NCBI GenBank assembly: GCA_014621425.1
Contig: JAANBB010000287.1
Coordinates: 1-52,218, forward strand
DNA from: Cylindrodendrum hubeiense
Lineage: Eukaryota > Ascomycota > Sordariomycetes > Hypocreales > Nectriaceae
Length of the DNA stretch: 52,218 nucleotides
Direction of reading: 5' to 3'
In this document: positions 1-11,158 of the stretch, piece after piece
Position numbering within the stretch: position 1 is the first letter of the stretch
How the letters are laid out: each line of letters begins with the position of its first letter
The notes under the pieces: model-generated
What the model was told of the DNA's origin: nothing
The model's database searches: none
What the model saw: only the letters and a program-made list of their open reading frames with translations
Translations under genes and position numbers: made by a program

Positions 1-785
1 TGGATGTTGACGAATCCGCCAAGGAAACCCCCGTCCGCCGACTGGAAGGCGTCGAGCTGGTTGGCATTGGACTTTGACATGAAGCGAGCGGATCCGATGC
101 GGTCATTTAGCACAATCATGACCCCCCGGCCTCGGGCGTTCTCGCTGCTAGCCACGGTGACGGAAGAGAGAAGGTTCATGGGCCCATCAGCGCTAATGGC
201 CGTAGCTGGGCGCATCGAGCCCGTCACCACAATGGGCTTATCACTCTGGATGGTGAGGTCCAGGAAGAAGGCCGACTCCTCGAGGGTGTCGGTGCCGTGC
301 GTCACCACCGCGCCCTGGGTGTAGGGGCTTTCGAGGTCGTCCTGGATCTGCTGGCTCAGCGCCAGCAGCATGCTCGAGTTCATGTTGGTGCTGTCCGTGT
401 TAACGACCTGGACCCCGCGCACGTTTGAGACATTGCACAGCTGCGGGACGGCGTCGATGAGGGCCTGGACGCCCAGCGCTCCCGCCTGGTATCCCGTGGT
501 CTGGTCGGCTGAGCTGGCGGAGCCGGCAATGGTGCCGCCCGTGGCATAGATGGTGATGTTGGGGAGGCTGGCGTTGAAGCAGTTGAATTCGCCCACGTCG
601 CGGTGGCCTGCAAAGGGCTTTTGCTGGTTCTGCGTGTGCAGCGGTTGTAGATGAAGCTCGGGGACGGGAGAGCCCCAGACGGAGGCGGCCCACGCGCCGA
701 AGGGCAGCAAGGCACTTGAGGGAGCCAACATGCTCACAAGGAGGCGCCATAGATAGGCGGTCCACGCCGTTGATGATGAAGCCAT
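1..785 (-). CDS. Secreted type II L-asparaginase, 5' part (runs off left edge)
   Basis: Hydrolyses asparagine to aspartate and ammonia; type II enzymes are secreted and used in nitrogen scavenging. With the start at 785, the first catalytic motif TGGTIAG lies at residues 82-88 (nucleophile Thr about 85). The second motif THGTDT lies at about 162-167, followed by the conserved VVTGSMRP and SADGP segments. The N terminus is hydrophobic and fits a signal peptide. In-frame ATGs occur at 881, 872, 785 and 731. I chose 785 because it gives a basic/hydrophobic leader; 731 would also give a usable signal. The reading is open to the window edge, so the C-terminal part and any later introns lie outside. 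Family assignment is secure; the exact start is not. Confidence 0.85.
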   Translation of the reverse strand, partial: MASSSTAWTAYLWRLLVSMLAPSSALLPFGAWAASVWGSPVPELHLQPLHTQNQQKPFAGHRDVGEFNCFNASLPNITIYATGGTIAGSASSADQTTGYQAGALGVQALIDAVPQLCNVSNVRGVQVVNTDSTNMNSSMLLALSQQIQDDLESPYTQGAVVTHGTDTLEESAFFLDLTIQSDKPIVVTGSMRPATAISADGPMNLLSSVTVASSENARGRGVMIVLNDRIGSARFMSKSNANQLDAFQSADGGFLGGFVNI

Positions 786-3148
786 GTTGATACATGCACT
801 GGATGACGTCCCGGAGAAGTGCCCAGGAGCGGTTGCCAGACGGCGGCCGTGGATCCTTTTAAAGCTCGGCATCACGGTCATCTACTAGTCCTCGCCAGTC
901 CTCCAAGAGATGGATCCCACCGTTTCCCGTACGCAATCGTCGAATTCGGGTTATAATTAGTCAAAGCACGGTGCACCGGGCCGGCATACGGCTGGCGGCC
1001 TACCTACATGACTACATGGCTACGGAGTACATGGCTACTACATGGCACTGGAGCGTCGCGGAGGGACGTATCTTACGACCCTGGCCCATCGTCTGACCAG
1101 GTTGGTTGCAATATTGGCCTTGTTCTTCTGTCAACGTTCCGAGGCCTGAGCTTCCCAAGCGCAGCCTCCGCTCTCCCCACCCCATGCACACCCGTACCGC
1201 CAAGCGCATCCCGGGCACCTCACTAGGGACCGACCCTGTCCTGGACAACAGAAAAAAGGGCTCCATTGCCCACGGCCGTTCATCACTCGCTCACGTCCGT
1301 TATCCGCAGCCCAAAATGGAATGCCGTCGGCCGTGACCAGCGGCTTTGTTGGATGGGAAAGCTTCTCCTGGAACCGTGCCATCTACCGTACACTTGTTGG
1401 TTCGCCTTGGAACGCCCTTGGAACGCCTTGTCCTCATCTTGGAACAGCCTAGGCGCTGAATCGCAGCCAAGACCAATAACCACCTTCGCCCATCCACAGA
1501 CGCAGCTCGCATTGTTCCTGACAGGGTGTGGGGCATCCGAACCTGGGTCATCATCCGATGCCCCGTCCGGTTGAGGTAATTCCATCCGTTTTCCTCACAT
1601 GCCAGGCTGGGTTTTTTTTCGTCTCCAGCCCTCGCGTAGGGCTTTTTTCTGACAGATAGGAAAATGAATCTTCTGTTGGTTGTCAGCAAGTTGGTGGTGG
1701 TATCGTATTCCAACACAACACATGATGTCTGACAACCGGAGCCTGCTTTCGTCAGACGGACTAATCGGTACACTACGCACTACGCAGTACCGTAGTACCT
1801 AGTAGACTGATTCAACGCCGCCCCTCCCAAACGGCCTCTCCCTCGGAGCTAGACGACCTGCGAGCTAGTTAATATCCCGCCGTTTCCGGGGAGCCGAAAG
1901 TTTCAGCATAGACCCTCGACCCGTTCTCACGCCGCCTCACTCATGCGGGATTCCTGGCCAAAGCCCCCGTCTAATAAACGCAGAGTTTTTGCCGCTGCAG
2001 CGGAGTGCCATCCACGGCTATCCCGCCCCGTCAATTTCCCTTTGGGCGATGGTGATGCCGGCATTCAAACTCAAATGCTACGGCTTCGCTCCGCGGCCCG
2101 TCGCGTCGTAACCCGGACGTGCACGGAACTTGCACTTTCGGCCTTGGCTTCATCCAACATGCCTCAAGTAAGGGAAACCCAGAGTGGACGGAGGGTGTGG
2201 CCGGCTGGGTGTTACGGAAGACGGGCAGCTCACCACAAGACATCTGACGGCTCCGTTTCAGGCCCGACGTGCGTCTGTGGCTTTCACATACACACCTACC
2301 TACCCAGCTACCTACCTATTGCCGTGCACCGTACATCCACCGTACGACATACAGCACAAGGATCACATATGTGCATTTGTCACATGCATCTTATGTTATT
2401 GGCAGCATATATTACGACAAGTCCCGCGTCTCTTAATATTCAGTGAGAGCACGCCTATATGTGTTATTGCAGTCTAGGAAGCCCAGGTCCTAGAACGAAT
2501 GCATTCATTCTACTGGCTGCCACAACGACTGCCTGTGGCAACACAACCGGCCAAGAATGCATACTCGTGTCCTCGTGACCTGCACATACGTACGACGCAC
2601 ATACGAATACTACGCGCACCTCAACCCAGTCCACTATCCGTCGACGACGGCACATACGGCAGGCACTGCTCCCGCGCCGCTGATTCATGCATCCACCCGT
2701 ATGCTGCCAAGCCTTGCCAAATCCTAGCGAGCCTAGGTTTGCCTGCGTTTCGACTGGGTTTGCCCCCACGTAGCTTGGACAGGGGCACCGGCATCACATC
2801 TGTCAGACACGAAACTCCAAGAAAGCTCGATTCATCAACCATGTTCGCTAAAAAGATGTGTATGTCAGGGAGTATCAATCTGTGTTCCAAGTCTCGTGAG
2901 GCCAGTTCCTGCGCGCAGCCCTGTTCCTAGTCCCTGGGGCCCAATCTACTTAGAGAAACCCACAAAAAAAGCATACATCGCCAAGAACTCCGCCTCAAGC
3001 ATTATGTGCGGGCCGCATCAACAACCCGTCCCGGAGTTTTGCGTGGCAAAGCTACCTAAACATCGAGGGGTGCTGCTGTGAGCTCCACTCCAGTTGCCGC
3101 ATCCGGCATCATGTCGTTCTTGCCAGAACCCTTCCCGGTTGCAAAGTC
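786..3148. other. Intergenic, no supported gene
   Basis: About 2.4 kb upstream of the asparaginase and downstream of TFIIB. Open frames here are short, overlap on both strands and show no recognisable domain. A small cluster of CTAC/CTACC motifs lies near 2290-2320. Nothing else supportable. Confidence 0.6.
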
Positions 3149-4195
3149 CTATATTTGCACCTGCGGGATGCTATCCATGCTTCCGCCGTCCTCGAGCCAT
3201 TCCTTCTTGATCAACTGCTCGCGAGCGGCAAAGAGATGCTTGTAGGCCGTCTTGACGGTACCGTCGCTAACGCCGGCCTGCTTCGCAATCGGGAGTGACG
3301 GACGAGGCTCGCCGACCAGGTGGCATGCCATGTAGATGCATGCAGCCGCAACTGACAGGGGTGATCGACCAGCCAAGGCAGAAATATCATTGGCCTGCTC
3401 AGCAAGGTCTCGGGAAATCTTAGAAATCTTTTGCTGGTTCTTAAAGCCGAGCTGTGACACGTAACGGCCGCACAGATCTTCGGCACCGACGGATGTGTTC
3501 TCATAGTTGGTGACCGTGTTAAGTCCAGTGGCACCCTCGCCTTCGGTATCCTGGAGCTTCTGCAGGAAGCTCTGCAGTTGCTTGAACACTCGGCCCACTT
3601 CCTTCTTGCTGACGCTTGTGAGATTGAAAATCTCACGGAAGGTTCGTGGAACATTGTTCTGTCGGCAAGCAATGAAGATGCAGCCTGCAATGACAGCTTC
3701 CTGAGGCTTGCCCTTCATGAACTTGTACTTGTCGACAAGTTTGAAGATGTGCTTTGCAGCATTGGAGACGTTCTGGCCCATGTTGATGGCCTCACACAGC
3801 GACACGATTTCTTTGTACGCCTGCATGAGACCCTTCTGGGCTTTGTCTTGGTTTGTGTTGTTCTGGGTTCGGGACAAAGCCTTGTGGGCCTTGGACTCGG
3901 AGAAGGCAACGGTGGTTGCAAGCTGCTGTCCTTCCACAAACTCGTCTTGGGGACCACCAACACGACTGGGATCGTCACCACCCTGGTCGTCGTTGGCAAA
4001 GGTACGCCATTCCGAGCGAGTGTCGATGATTCGGGTACCAACGACAACTCCACAGCTCTGGCACACCATGTCGCCACTCGAAAACTCCTCGACCAGATTC
4101 GGGGGGATCTCCTTGCAATCAGGGCAGCAGAGGATGTTGCTCAAATCTTCCTGAAATGCCCCACCACTTCCATCACCGCCAGTGGGCGGAATCAT
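3149..4195 (-). CDS. SUA7: Transcription initiation factor IIB (TFIIB)
   Basis: General RNA polymerase II factor that bridges TBP-bound promoter DNA and the polymerase and helps select the start site. From the ATG at 4195 the protein is 348 aa, the usual length for fungal TFIIB. The zinc ribbon cysteines are C24/C27 and C45/C48. The highly conserved B-reader segment DTRSEWRTF follows, then two cyclin-like repeats (about 110-200 and 225-315), including the NVPRTFREI and GRSPLSVAAACIYMA segments. No intron is needed. The frame stays open upstream to 4447, but that extension is Arg/Lys-rich and unlike the family. The ATG at 4195 sits in a good context (A at -3), so I take it as the start. It is divergent from TRP4. 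Confidence 0.95.
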   Translation of the reverse strand: MIPPTGGDGSGGAFQEDLSNILCCPDCKEIPPNLVEEFSSGDMVCQSCGVVVGTRIIDTRSEWRTFANDDQGGDDPSRVGGPQDEFVEGQQLATTVAFSESKAHKALSRTQNNTNQDKAQKGLMQAYKEIVSLCEAINMGQNVSNAAKHIFKLVDKYKFMKGKPQEAVIAGCIFIACRQNNVPRTFREIFNLTSVSKKEVGRVFKQLQSFLQKLQDTEGEGATGLNTVTNYENTSVGAEDLCGRYVSQLGFKNQQKISKISRDLAEQANDISALAGRSPLSVAAACIYMACHLVGEPRPSLPIAKQAGVSDGTVKTAYKHLFAAREQLIKKEWLEDGGSMDSIPQVQI

Positions 4196-4998
4196 TTTTG
4201 GTTGATACGGTCTCGATATGTAGATGTTGGTAACTTCGCTAAAGACCTTTCGGGATCGTTTCTGTTCCTTTCTTCGCCGTCGCAGCTGTTGCCGTTTCTT
4301 GTCTACAGTGACCTTTGCAACTGTACAGGCAGGTTTTTTAGACTCGCGAATCCAGAGGCGATCGTTGACAAACTGAACGAAAAGCGGCGAATGCAGTTTG
4401 GCGGCTGGGTGTGCTGAGGAGAAGCGAACGCCAGGTGAAGCGCTCACTCTGGGGGAGAAATGAAATCGGCTTGGTCAAGAGGTTCGTCGCGTAATGGCAA
4501 ATTCGATGCTGGGTCGGTTTGGCGACGGGTTGGATGGAGGGAAGAGATCTCGTTGCCGGACCAGCGCTGAGCGACACGACTTTATCAAGTCGGACGATAA
4601 GACCACAAGGTGGGCAGCGGCCGCTGACCGTCCGTTCGCTGTTGATGCTTCGGGATAACGATGCTTTTCGGCAAAGGTTGACGTTCAAAGAGGTGAAAAA
4701 AGAAACAAGGGAGCGTAAACTCTGCCAGCCGACTGTTCAGAACCAGTGAAGGCGTCTGTGTTCGCAAAGAACCCCAGATCAACGAAGAGTCGGCTCGAAG
4801 TAGTCGTCGCGATCGCTGGGGAAAGTGACCGGCAGCTTCAGGACGAGGGAAAAGCGAATGCGGACCTACTTCAGGCGGCGAGAGCGTGAGGGCGAGGAGG
4901 TTGTATGGGGTTAGAAATGACAGTCGGTGGAGTGAGACTGAGGCGGTTGCTTTGTGCCCTCCAAATGCGGAGGAAGCCTGACGAACCTTTCCATCAGA

Positions 4999-5005
4999 TG
5001 ACTCA
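4999..5005. promoter_or_regulatory. GCN4/CPC1-type site TGACTCA
   Basis: Perfect palindromic-core bZIP heptamer about 300 bp upstream of the TRP4 ATG. Known role of the motif: general amino acid (cross-pathway) control. Function here is inferred from position. Confidence 0.5.
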
Positions 5006-5158
5006 GCCATTTGAGTTGCCTGACATGCGCCACAGTGGGCGAACCTGAGTGGCTGCGTGCGTTTGGCTGGTGACTCTGAATCAGGTCCGGCCAATCAAGC
5101 GCGGCCACTAGGGCACTCCGCACTCCGGTACGTATTGCCGACTAACTCACCATTAGGC

Positions 5159-5165
5159 TGAGTCA
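5159..5165. promoter_or_regulatory. GCN4/CPC1-type site TGAGTCA
   Basis: Second perfect heptamer, about 142 bp upstream of the TRP4 ATG and thus at a typical activator distance. It fits control of a tryptophan-pathway gene by the CPC1/GCN4 bZIP factor. Confidence 0.6.
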
Positions 5166-5306
5166 ATAGAATCTCAAGAGCATCAAAAGCATGATCAATC
5201 AACGTTGAGACTCCAGTCTTTTCCGCGGGTTTCTTCGTCATTCACTTTCGTTCGCCGGCTAGCTACGCCTTCTTTTTTTGGAACGCTCTCTCTCTGCTGA
5301 GCAGCC

Positions 5307-6606
5307 ATGGCATCTCAGTCCCAAGACAGTGGCAATGGCCAGGCCGCCCTCCCCCCCGTCGACATCAAGCCGCTTCTTACCAAGTTATGGCCCGACAGCG
5401 ACCAAGTCTCCCCGGCGGAGATTGCCACTGCGATTTCGCATTTCTTCACCAACCAAGTGACTGAGGCTCAGACGGCCTCGTTGCTCATGGCTCTCCATTT
5501 CACGAGGATGGACTTTCGTGCCGATGTTCTGGCTGAAAGTGCCCGCGTCATGCGAGAGGCCGCGGCACCCATCCCCGTGGAGGAGCTTCGAAAGGTGATT
5601 GAGCGCCGAGGGCGGAAAGAGGGCAAGTACAATGGTGGCCTTGTAAGTCTGAGAGCCCATCAAATTGCTACGGAATCACTTGAACTGATTTTGACAGTGT
5701 GATATTGTTGGAACTGGTGGTGACTCACACAACACATTCAATATCAGCACGACCTCGTCCATCATTGCTTCAGCGCTCCTCCTAGTATCCAAGCATGGAA
5801 ACAAGGCCAGCACCTCCAAGTCGGGCAGTGCTGACTTGGTCAACAACATGAAGCCCCGCCCTCCCATCATCAGTGCTGTCCGCCCGGATACGCTGGTCAA
5901 GGCGTACTCGGCCACCAACTACACCTTCCTGTTTGCTCCTGTCTTCCATACTGGCATGCGTTATGTCGCCCCCATTCGCAAACAACTTCCCTGGAGGACA
6001 ATCTTCAACAACCTTGGTCCTTTGGCGAACCCTGTCGAGGACATCCTTGAGGCTCGTGTCATTGGTGTCGCCAGGAAGGACCTTGGTCCCGCATTTTCCG
6101 AAGCATTGAAGATTGCTGGCTGCAGGAAGGCCCTGGTCATCTGCGGCGAGGAGGAGCTCGACGAGGTCAGCTGTGCTGGCAGAACCCTGTGCTGGATGCT
6201 GAAGGAGACGAACCCTGGTGGTGAGGTGGAGATTGAGCACTTCACCGTGGAGCCCAGTGACTTTGGCCTCAGCACCCACTCCCTGGAGTCTGTGTCCCCT
6301 GGAAAGGAGCCGGCCGAAAACGCTGAGATCCTTTCTGGCATCCTGCACAACGAGCTGCCCGATGATTCCCCCCTCCTTGAGTTTGTTCTTATGAACACTG
6401 CCGCGCTGTTAGTCGCATCCGGCATCTGTGAGGCCGACACAAGTGACATGGGCCATGGGGACGACGGCAAGGTTGTCCAAGAGCGTGGCCCTGGCGGCCA
6501 GCGCTGGAAGGAAGGTGTCCGCCGGGCTCGTTGGGCTCTCAAGAGCGGCGAGGCCTGGAAGCAGTGGGAGGCATTTGTCGACGTCACGAACGAGATTGGC
6601 GCCTAA
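5307..6606 (+). CDS. TRP4: Anthranilate phosphoribosyltransferase
   Basis: Second step of tryptophan synthesis: transfers phosphoribosyl from PRPP to anthranilate. Exons are 5307-5642 and 5698-6606, with one 55-nt GTAAGT intron at phase 0, giving 414 aa. The helical N-terminal domain (about 20-110) is followed directly after the splice by the PRPP-binding GTGGD at 117-121 and the NIST segment at 127-130. The anthranilate-binding region follows, with KHGN and the family-typical LGPLANP. Length is slightly above yeast Trp4 because of an Ala/Pro N terminus and loops. The ATG at 5307 lies in a strong context (GCCATGGC). Upstream bZIP sites suggest cross-pathway control. Confidence in the model is very high. 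Confidence 0.96.
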
Positions 6607-6807
6607 GCAGAGCGCCTCTGGCAGGACTATTTTGGGAAAAGTTATTCATAAATTCAAAATCTGGAGACCTCTACCGCCAATTATGCTCCTATATCTAAAC
6701 AAAACGCCTTCATATTCGCGTCGATTCATACGCCGTGTAGTCATACCAAACTCCTCGAACGGTCATATAATGAAATGGGTGTGTTGTTAATTTGTTCTTT
6801 GGTATCC

Positions 6808-7440
6808 TCACTCTGCGATCCCCACAATTGGCGATGCAGGATATTCGGGGATGGTTGTCGCTGTTCGTGCCACAGGCTTTCGGGTGATGGAAGGAAAAGT
6901 ATGCTGCCGAGGGACTGGACTTGGTCGTGGTGACGCAGAAAATGTCGAAGACATGAGTGACGTCGGTGATGTTGGCGATGTAGCTGATATGGGAGAGAGC
7001 GGAGTCGTGCTGGAACCTCCTGCAGAGCGATCGACACCTGGATGGCGACGGATCAGAACCGAGCGGTTGCGCTGAAGATCGGCTTCATATGCCTTCCAAT
7101 CAGTCTTCAAACTGTTCGGTTTGCGGTTGTTGACGGGCTGTTCTTCGTCGTCTTCGTCGTCGTCGTCGTCGTCGTCATCATCCCCATCCCTCTGGGGCGC
7201 TTTCCCCTTGCTGACTCGGTTTGTGGTTCGTGATGATGCGCGACTGGCTAGCGACTTTCGAATCATGACCTGTCGTTGAATATCTTCGTCGTCTTCTTTG
7301 TCGGCATCCGACATCTTTCTTTTCTTGGCGGCCTTCGACTTGGTCATGAAGGTCTTGAACGACCTGGGATCCTCGTCCTGGTCCTGGTCCTGGCGGTTCT
7401 TCTTGACCAGGCAGGACACCAAAAACGCTAGAATAGCCAT
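6808..7440 (-). CDS. Hypothetical acidic protein with short hydrophobic N terminus
   Basis: Not recognised. From the ATG at 7440 the reading is 210 aa. It has a short hydrophobic start (MAILAFLVSCLV), then a basic patch, a basic region with KAAKKRK, an uninterrupted run of nine Asp followed by more acidic residues (about residue 85-100), and a Ser/Thr/Pro-rich C-terminal half. The frame continues upstream of 7440 to an in-frame TGA without another ATG. A longer hydrophobic N terminus would therefore need an unseen upstream exon. The Asp run is encoded by a trinucleotide repeat at 7146-7176 and is probably length-variable. It could be a small membrane-tethered or nuclear low-complexity protein. 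The gene is tail-to-tail with TRP4, only 201 bp away. Confidence 0.6.
   Translation of the reverse strand: MAILAFLVSCLVKKNRQDQDQDEDPRSFKTFMTKSKAAKKRKMSDADKEDDEDIQRQVMIRKSLASRASSRTTNRVSKGKAPQRDGDDDDDDDDDEDDEEQPVNNRKPNSLKTDWKAYEADLQRNRSVLIRRHPGVDRSAGGSSTTPLSPISATSPTSPTSLMSSTFSASPRPSPVPRQHTFPSITRKPVARTATTIPEYPASPIVGIAE
7146..7176. repeat. Trinucleotide microsatellite (CGT/GTC)n coding for poly-Asp
   Basis: Near-perfect triplet repeat inside the minus-strand gene 6808-7440; on that strand it reads as consecutive Asp codons. Confidence 0.85.
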
Positions 7441-9213
7441 GATTGCGGAAACGAGGGTATCCACGATGAAAACGCCAAAAACATGAATTCAGAGCAGCAC
7501 CTCGCCCTCGCTGGGGAACGATGGTGGTTGGCGAGATAATAAAGGTTGTCGAGCACCGGGCAATAAGTGGGGGGGATATTGGGATATTGCGTAGATGGCG
7601 AATGCACAGCCTTGTCTCCCCAGAAAAGCGCCCTGGTCCTTGGCGATGGGGAACGAACGCCAACAGAAGACAGCCACGCAATGCCACGTAATCTATTTAT
7701 TGTGCAGCGATATAGCTATAGTCCCTACTGTATCCCGATGGCGTCGGGCCAGACACCGACGCCTCGGGCACTAGAGGGCTCGAGGTGCTATAATTGGGAT
7801 GGCAACCCTGGCCGGGAGTGCGGAAGTGCGCTACCTCAGCCGTGTTCAGGGTCGGTGTGACCATGGCTATTGTCAGAGAGACCGGGGACGAGACGCGCCT
7901 GGAATCCTGCCAAAGCCATTAATGCGCCGGGTACCGTGATTCCGTTCCCCAAGGCGGGGGATGCTTGCGAAATCATGCGAGACATCCAGCTCTCGGGCCA
8001 TGTCTTTGCTGTCAATGGGGATGGGGACGGCCAGGCAACTGGCCACAGTGACGACAGTGACGACACTACCAACACGAGGTGACAGAGGCATCTATGGATA
8101 CACCAGATAAATGATTATAGCATGGCTGCTGTGGGCGTGGGCGTGGGCGACGAGAGAGAGAGCAGAGGCATCATCGATCAGCAAGCCGGAGGGCGACCAC
8201 GACGGCGACCGCGAGGGCGACCGCGATCACGACCACGAATGCGAGAGCCGAAAGTGTAGAAAGCGTAGAAAGTAGCCAAGATCTGCTTGCACTGCCGGCA
8301 TCGTCCCGTGCTGCAGTCCAGATGCATCAGCTGCGATACGAGCTGAAGGAGGCTATGCCGACGCCCAAAAGGGCCCCGGATGACGACCCATCAGCCACTC
8401 ACCCACGGAAAATGGGTTTCAGGACAGCGCTGACCTGGAGCCACGGCCCAAGGGTGCAGCCGGGGACGCACACCGGACGCACACCGGGGCTGTGTGGCGC
8501 TGCACAGCCAACGACGGCGGTTCGTTCGGGGGGCCAGGCCTCCGGCAAAGAAAGGAATTGGAACATCAGCATGACGCCCAAGAAGCAACGAAGCTTTTGT
8601 GGGATCGTTCCTTTTCAACCCAATTGCTCCCATGCAAGGGCATCTGCCTCTCCGCCCGTCCCGGTTGGCCGATTGAGCCGCAGCGTCTCCGGGTGGGCGA
8701 GAGAGATAACACAGCGTGGCTGTTCGCCATCCTCGTCGCTTCAGCCACTTGAGAGACCAGGCCTTCAGTAAGCGACCAAGCCAAGCCGCAGAGATAGGGT
8801 TGCAGGCAGCGTCTCGGCGCCCGCACACCACTCGCCGAGGCGGTTGACTGCCGGCGGCCGGCTTCCAGTCAATACGCCGTCTCGTCGCGGAAACTTGACC
8901 AAGTCTGCCCCAAATCTGCCCCAAATGCCACTGCAAACGGCGGCGGTCGGCTCCGAAATGGCAGGACACCGCGATGCAGCTCTCGGAACCGACAGCAGAC
9001 ACTCCAGGCGCGGAGCTTGAGCCGGCTGCGGCACGACAGTGATTGGCCGGCCCCGCGTCGTCGGGGGGTCTGGGGCATACCGACGAGCCCCGAAAGTGGC
9101 CGCCCGCTCTTAACCGCCGACAAGCCACAGCCATCACAGCTCCGATCGCCGGTCTTAAGACACCAGCTTCCATCTTCTTCGAGGTTGCACCGCCCTGGCC
9201 AATTCTTACAGAC
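7441..9213. other. Intergenic, no supported gene
   Basis: About 1.8 kb. It holds short simple repeats: GTGGGC near 8127-8145, an AG tract at 8150-8162, and GCGACC-type units at 8185-8240. The GC-rich stretch 8400-9150 has open frames on both strands but no domain or consistent splice structure. The last 200 bp is the promoter of the CoA-transferase. Confidence 0.55.
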
Positions 9214-10759
9214 ATGAGTTTGTGCAACATTGCCAGATCCCTCCGCGCCCAGCCTGCCAATGGCTGGGCCCGCGCAACATATGGCCTCCGCCGGTACTCG
9301 AGCGCCGTGGGCACCGGCCTGCCGCTCGAGGGCATCCGTGTGCTGGATATGACCCGCGTCCTGGCTGGTGTAAGTCTTCGCAAAGCAGCCCTCCACCTCG
9401 TGAAATCAGCTGACACGAACAGCCTTACTGCACACAAATATTGGGAGACCTTGGGTAGGTCTAGAAAAGTCGGCGTAGCCACGTAGTTCAATTGTGCTAA
9501 CATGCCGTGCTATCCAGCGCCGAGGTTATCAAGATTGAGCACCCTGTTCGTGGCGATGACACCAGAGCATGGGGTCCCCCGTATGCACAGCCCAAGGCCG
9601 GTTCGTCCTCAGAGGGGCCGGGTGAATCAGCCTATTTCTTAGGGGTAAGTCTAGAGTCTCCCAAAATATAGTATCAGAGACCCGAGTCTCATCATCTTTC
9701 CAGGCGAACCGAAACAAGAAGTCTGTGGGACTATCATTCCAACACAAGGATGGAGTCGACATTCTCCACAAACTTGCCGCAAAATGCGATGTCTTGGTCG
9801 AGAACTACCTCCCGGGAGCGCTGAAGAAGTACGACATGGACTATGAAACACTTCACAAAATCAACCCGGGTTTGATTTACGCCTCCATCACCGGCTATGG
9901 TCAAACAGGTCCTTACTCCAACAGGGCAGGGTACGATGTCATGGTTGAGGCTGAATTCGGTCTCATGCACATCACTGGCGAGCGCGATGGGCCGCCCGTC
10001 AAAGTCGGTGTGGCTGTGACCGATCTAACCACTGGCCTCTACACGAGCAACAGTGTCATGGCCGCTCTCCTTTCACGGGCAAAGACCGGAAGGGGTCAGC
10101 ACATCGACGTGGCTTTGAGTGATTGTCAGATGGCAACATTGGCCAACATCGCAAGCAGCTGTTTGATCAGCGGAAAGAAAGATTCGGGCCGATGGGGCAC
10201 GGCTCATCGTAAGTCTCGTGACCACCTCATATGTCCACTGCTAACATTCTAAGCCTCCATCGTCCCATACAAGGCTTTCGCAACCAAGGACGGTGATATC
10301 CTCTTTGGTGGCGGCAATGATCGCCTGTTCGGCGTCATGTCCGACGGCTTGGGCCAACCGCAATGGAAGGACGACCCACGGTACAAGACCAACGCCGACC
10401 GAGTCGCGCATCGCCAGGAGCTCGAGGGTAAGATTGAGGATATTACGAGGCAGAAGACGACACAGGAGTGGCTCGACGTCTTTGAGGGCAAGGGAATGCC
10501 CTATGCCGCCATCAACGACGTTCAGGGGGCACTGAACCATGAACATACAAAGGCTCGCAACATGGTTGTGGAGGTCGAACACGAAACTTGCGGCACTATC
10601 AAAATGGTTAACACGCCAATCAAGATGTCCGAGACTCAGCCTACCATCCGCAGCGCGCCTCCGACATTGGGCGAGCACACCGACGAGGTGCTTCTGGAGC
10701 ACCTGGGACTCAGCAAATCCGAGGTTTCTAAGCTCAAGGCAAGCGGCGCTATTGCATAA
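9214..10759 (+). CDS. Class III CoA-transferase (CaiB/BaiF family, SUGCT-like), mitochondrial
   Basis: Transfers CoA between acyl groups. The closest eukaryotic type is succinate-hydroxymethylglutarate/glutarate CoA-transferase, but the substrate cannot be read from sequence. Five exons are phase-consistent: 9214-9369, 9423-9454 (32 nt), 9518-9644, 9704-10208 and 10254-10759, giving 441 aa. The N terminus is Arg/Ser/Ala-rich with few acids (MSLCNIARSLRAQ, then LRRYSSA), a good mitochondrial presequence. Family marks are LDMTRVLAGP at the start of the domain, EVIKIEHP, FLGANRNKKS, the ITGYGQTGPY segment and the active-site Asp (about D245) in GRGQHIDVALSD. AHPSIVPY spans the last splice junction, which supports that model. 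No recognised partner gene is adjacent. Confidence 0.93.
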
Positions 10760-11158
10760 GTTACATAATGAATCCCTGTACACAAGATAGTCAAACGAAG
10801 ATTACATGACATTGAAAAAGAATTCGTTGAACCCTTGGTGTTGAGTCGGAATGGTGTTCACGTGACCCACACGTGCGCCGGCTTCCAATTATCACCTTCC
10901 AATCATCACCAAGCACTGGGCACTCTAACTGTCATCAACAACACACGCGTAAGTTCCAATGATGCCACAATAAACCCAAATATCATTTGGCAAACAACAA
11001 ACCCTATTCCCCCGTTACTATTATTGCTGCTTCAACCAAGTGAGAGGAGCATCGTCTACTCCTCCACTTCTTGGAGGGCGTGGTAAACAGCTTCGGATTG
11101 GGTCACCCCATATTTCTTGAGTGCCCCACGACTTGGCTCACGACTCAAGGATCCAAAA
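10760..11158. promoter_or_regulatory. Intergenic with two CACGTG E-boxes
   Basis: 399 bp between the CoA-transferase stop and the PHD-protein ATG. CACGTG palindromes occur at 10859-10864 and 10870-10875, 11 bp apart centre to centre. This spacing is typical of paired bHLH (Cbf1/Pho4-type) binding. They lie about 290 bp upstream of the PHD gene. Factor and function are inferred. Confidence 0.45.

Larger units (their letters stand above)
4196..5306. promoter_or_regulatory. Divergent promoter region TFIIB / TRP4
   Basis: 1.1 kb between two divergently transcribed genes. It contains two GCN4/CPC1-type heptamers (listed separately) and a CCAAT core near 5092. A pyrimidine-rich segment just before the TRP4 ATG (5215-5280) is a likely leader. 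No gene seen. Confidence 0.6.

Noticed and set aside
3578..4417. 279-codon plus-strand frame opposite TFIIB
   Set aside because: Antisense to a certain TFIIB coding region; no recognisable domain.
5191..5208. Short upstream ORF (ATG to TGA, five codons) before TRP4
   Set aside because: It starts only 26 bp after the bZIP site, so it is probably upstream of the transcription start; not called as a regulatory uORF.
8391..9503. 370-codon minus-strand frame
   Set aside because: Overlaps the promoter and first two exons of the CoA-transferase on the other strand. It is Arg/Trp/Ala-rich with no domain or splice pattern.
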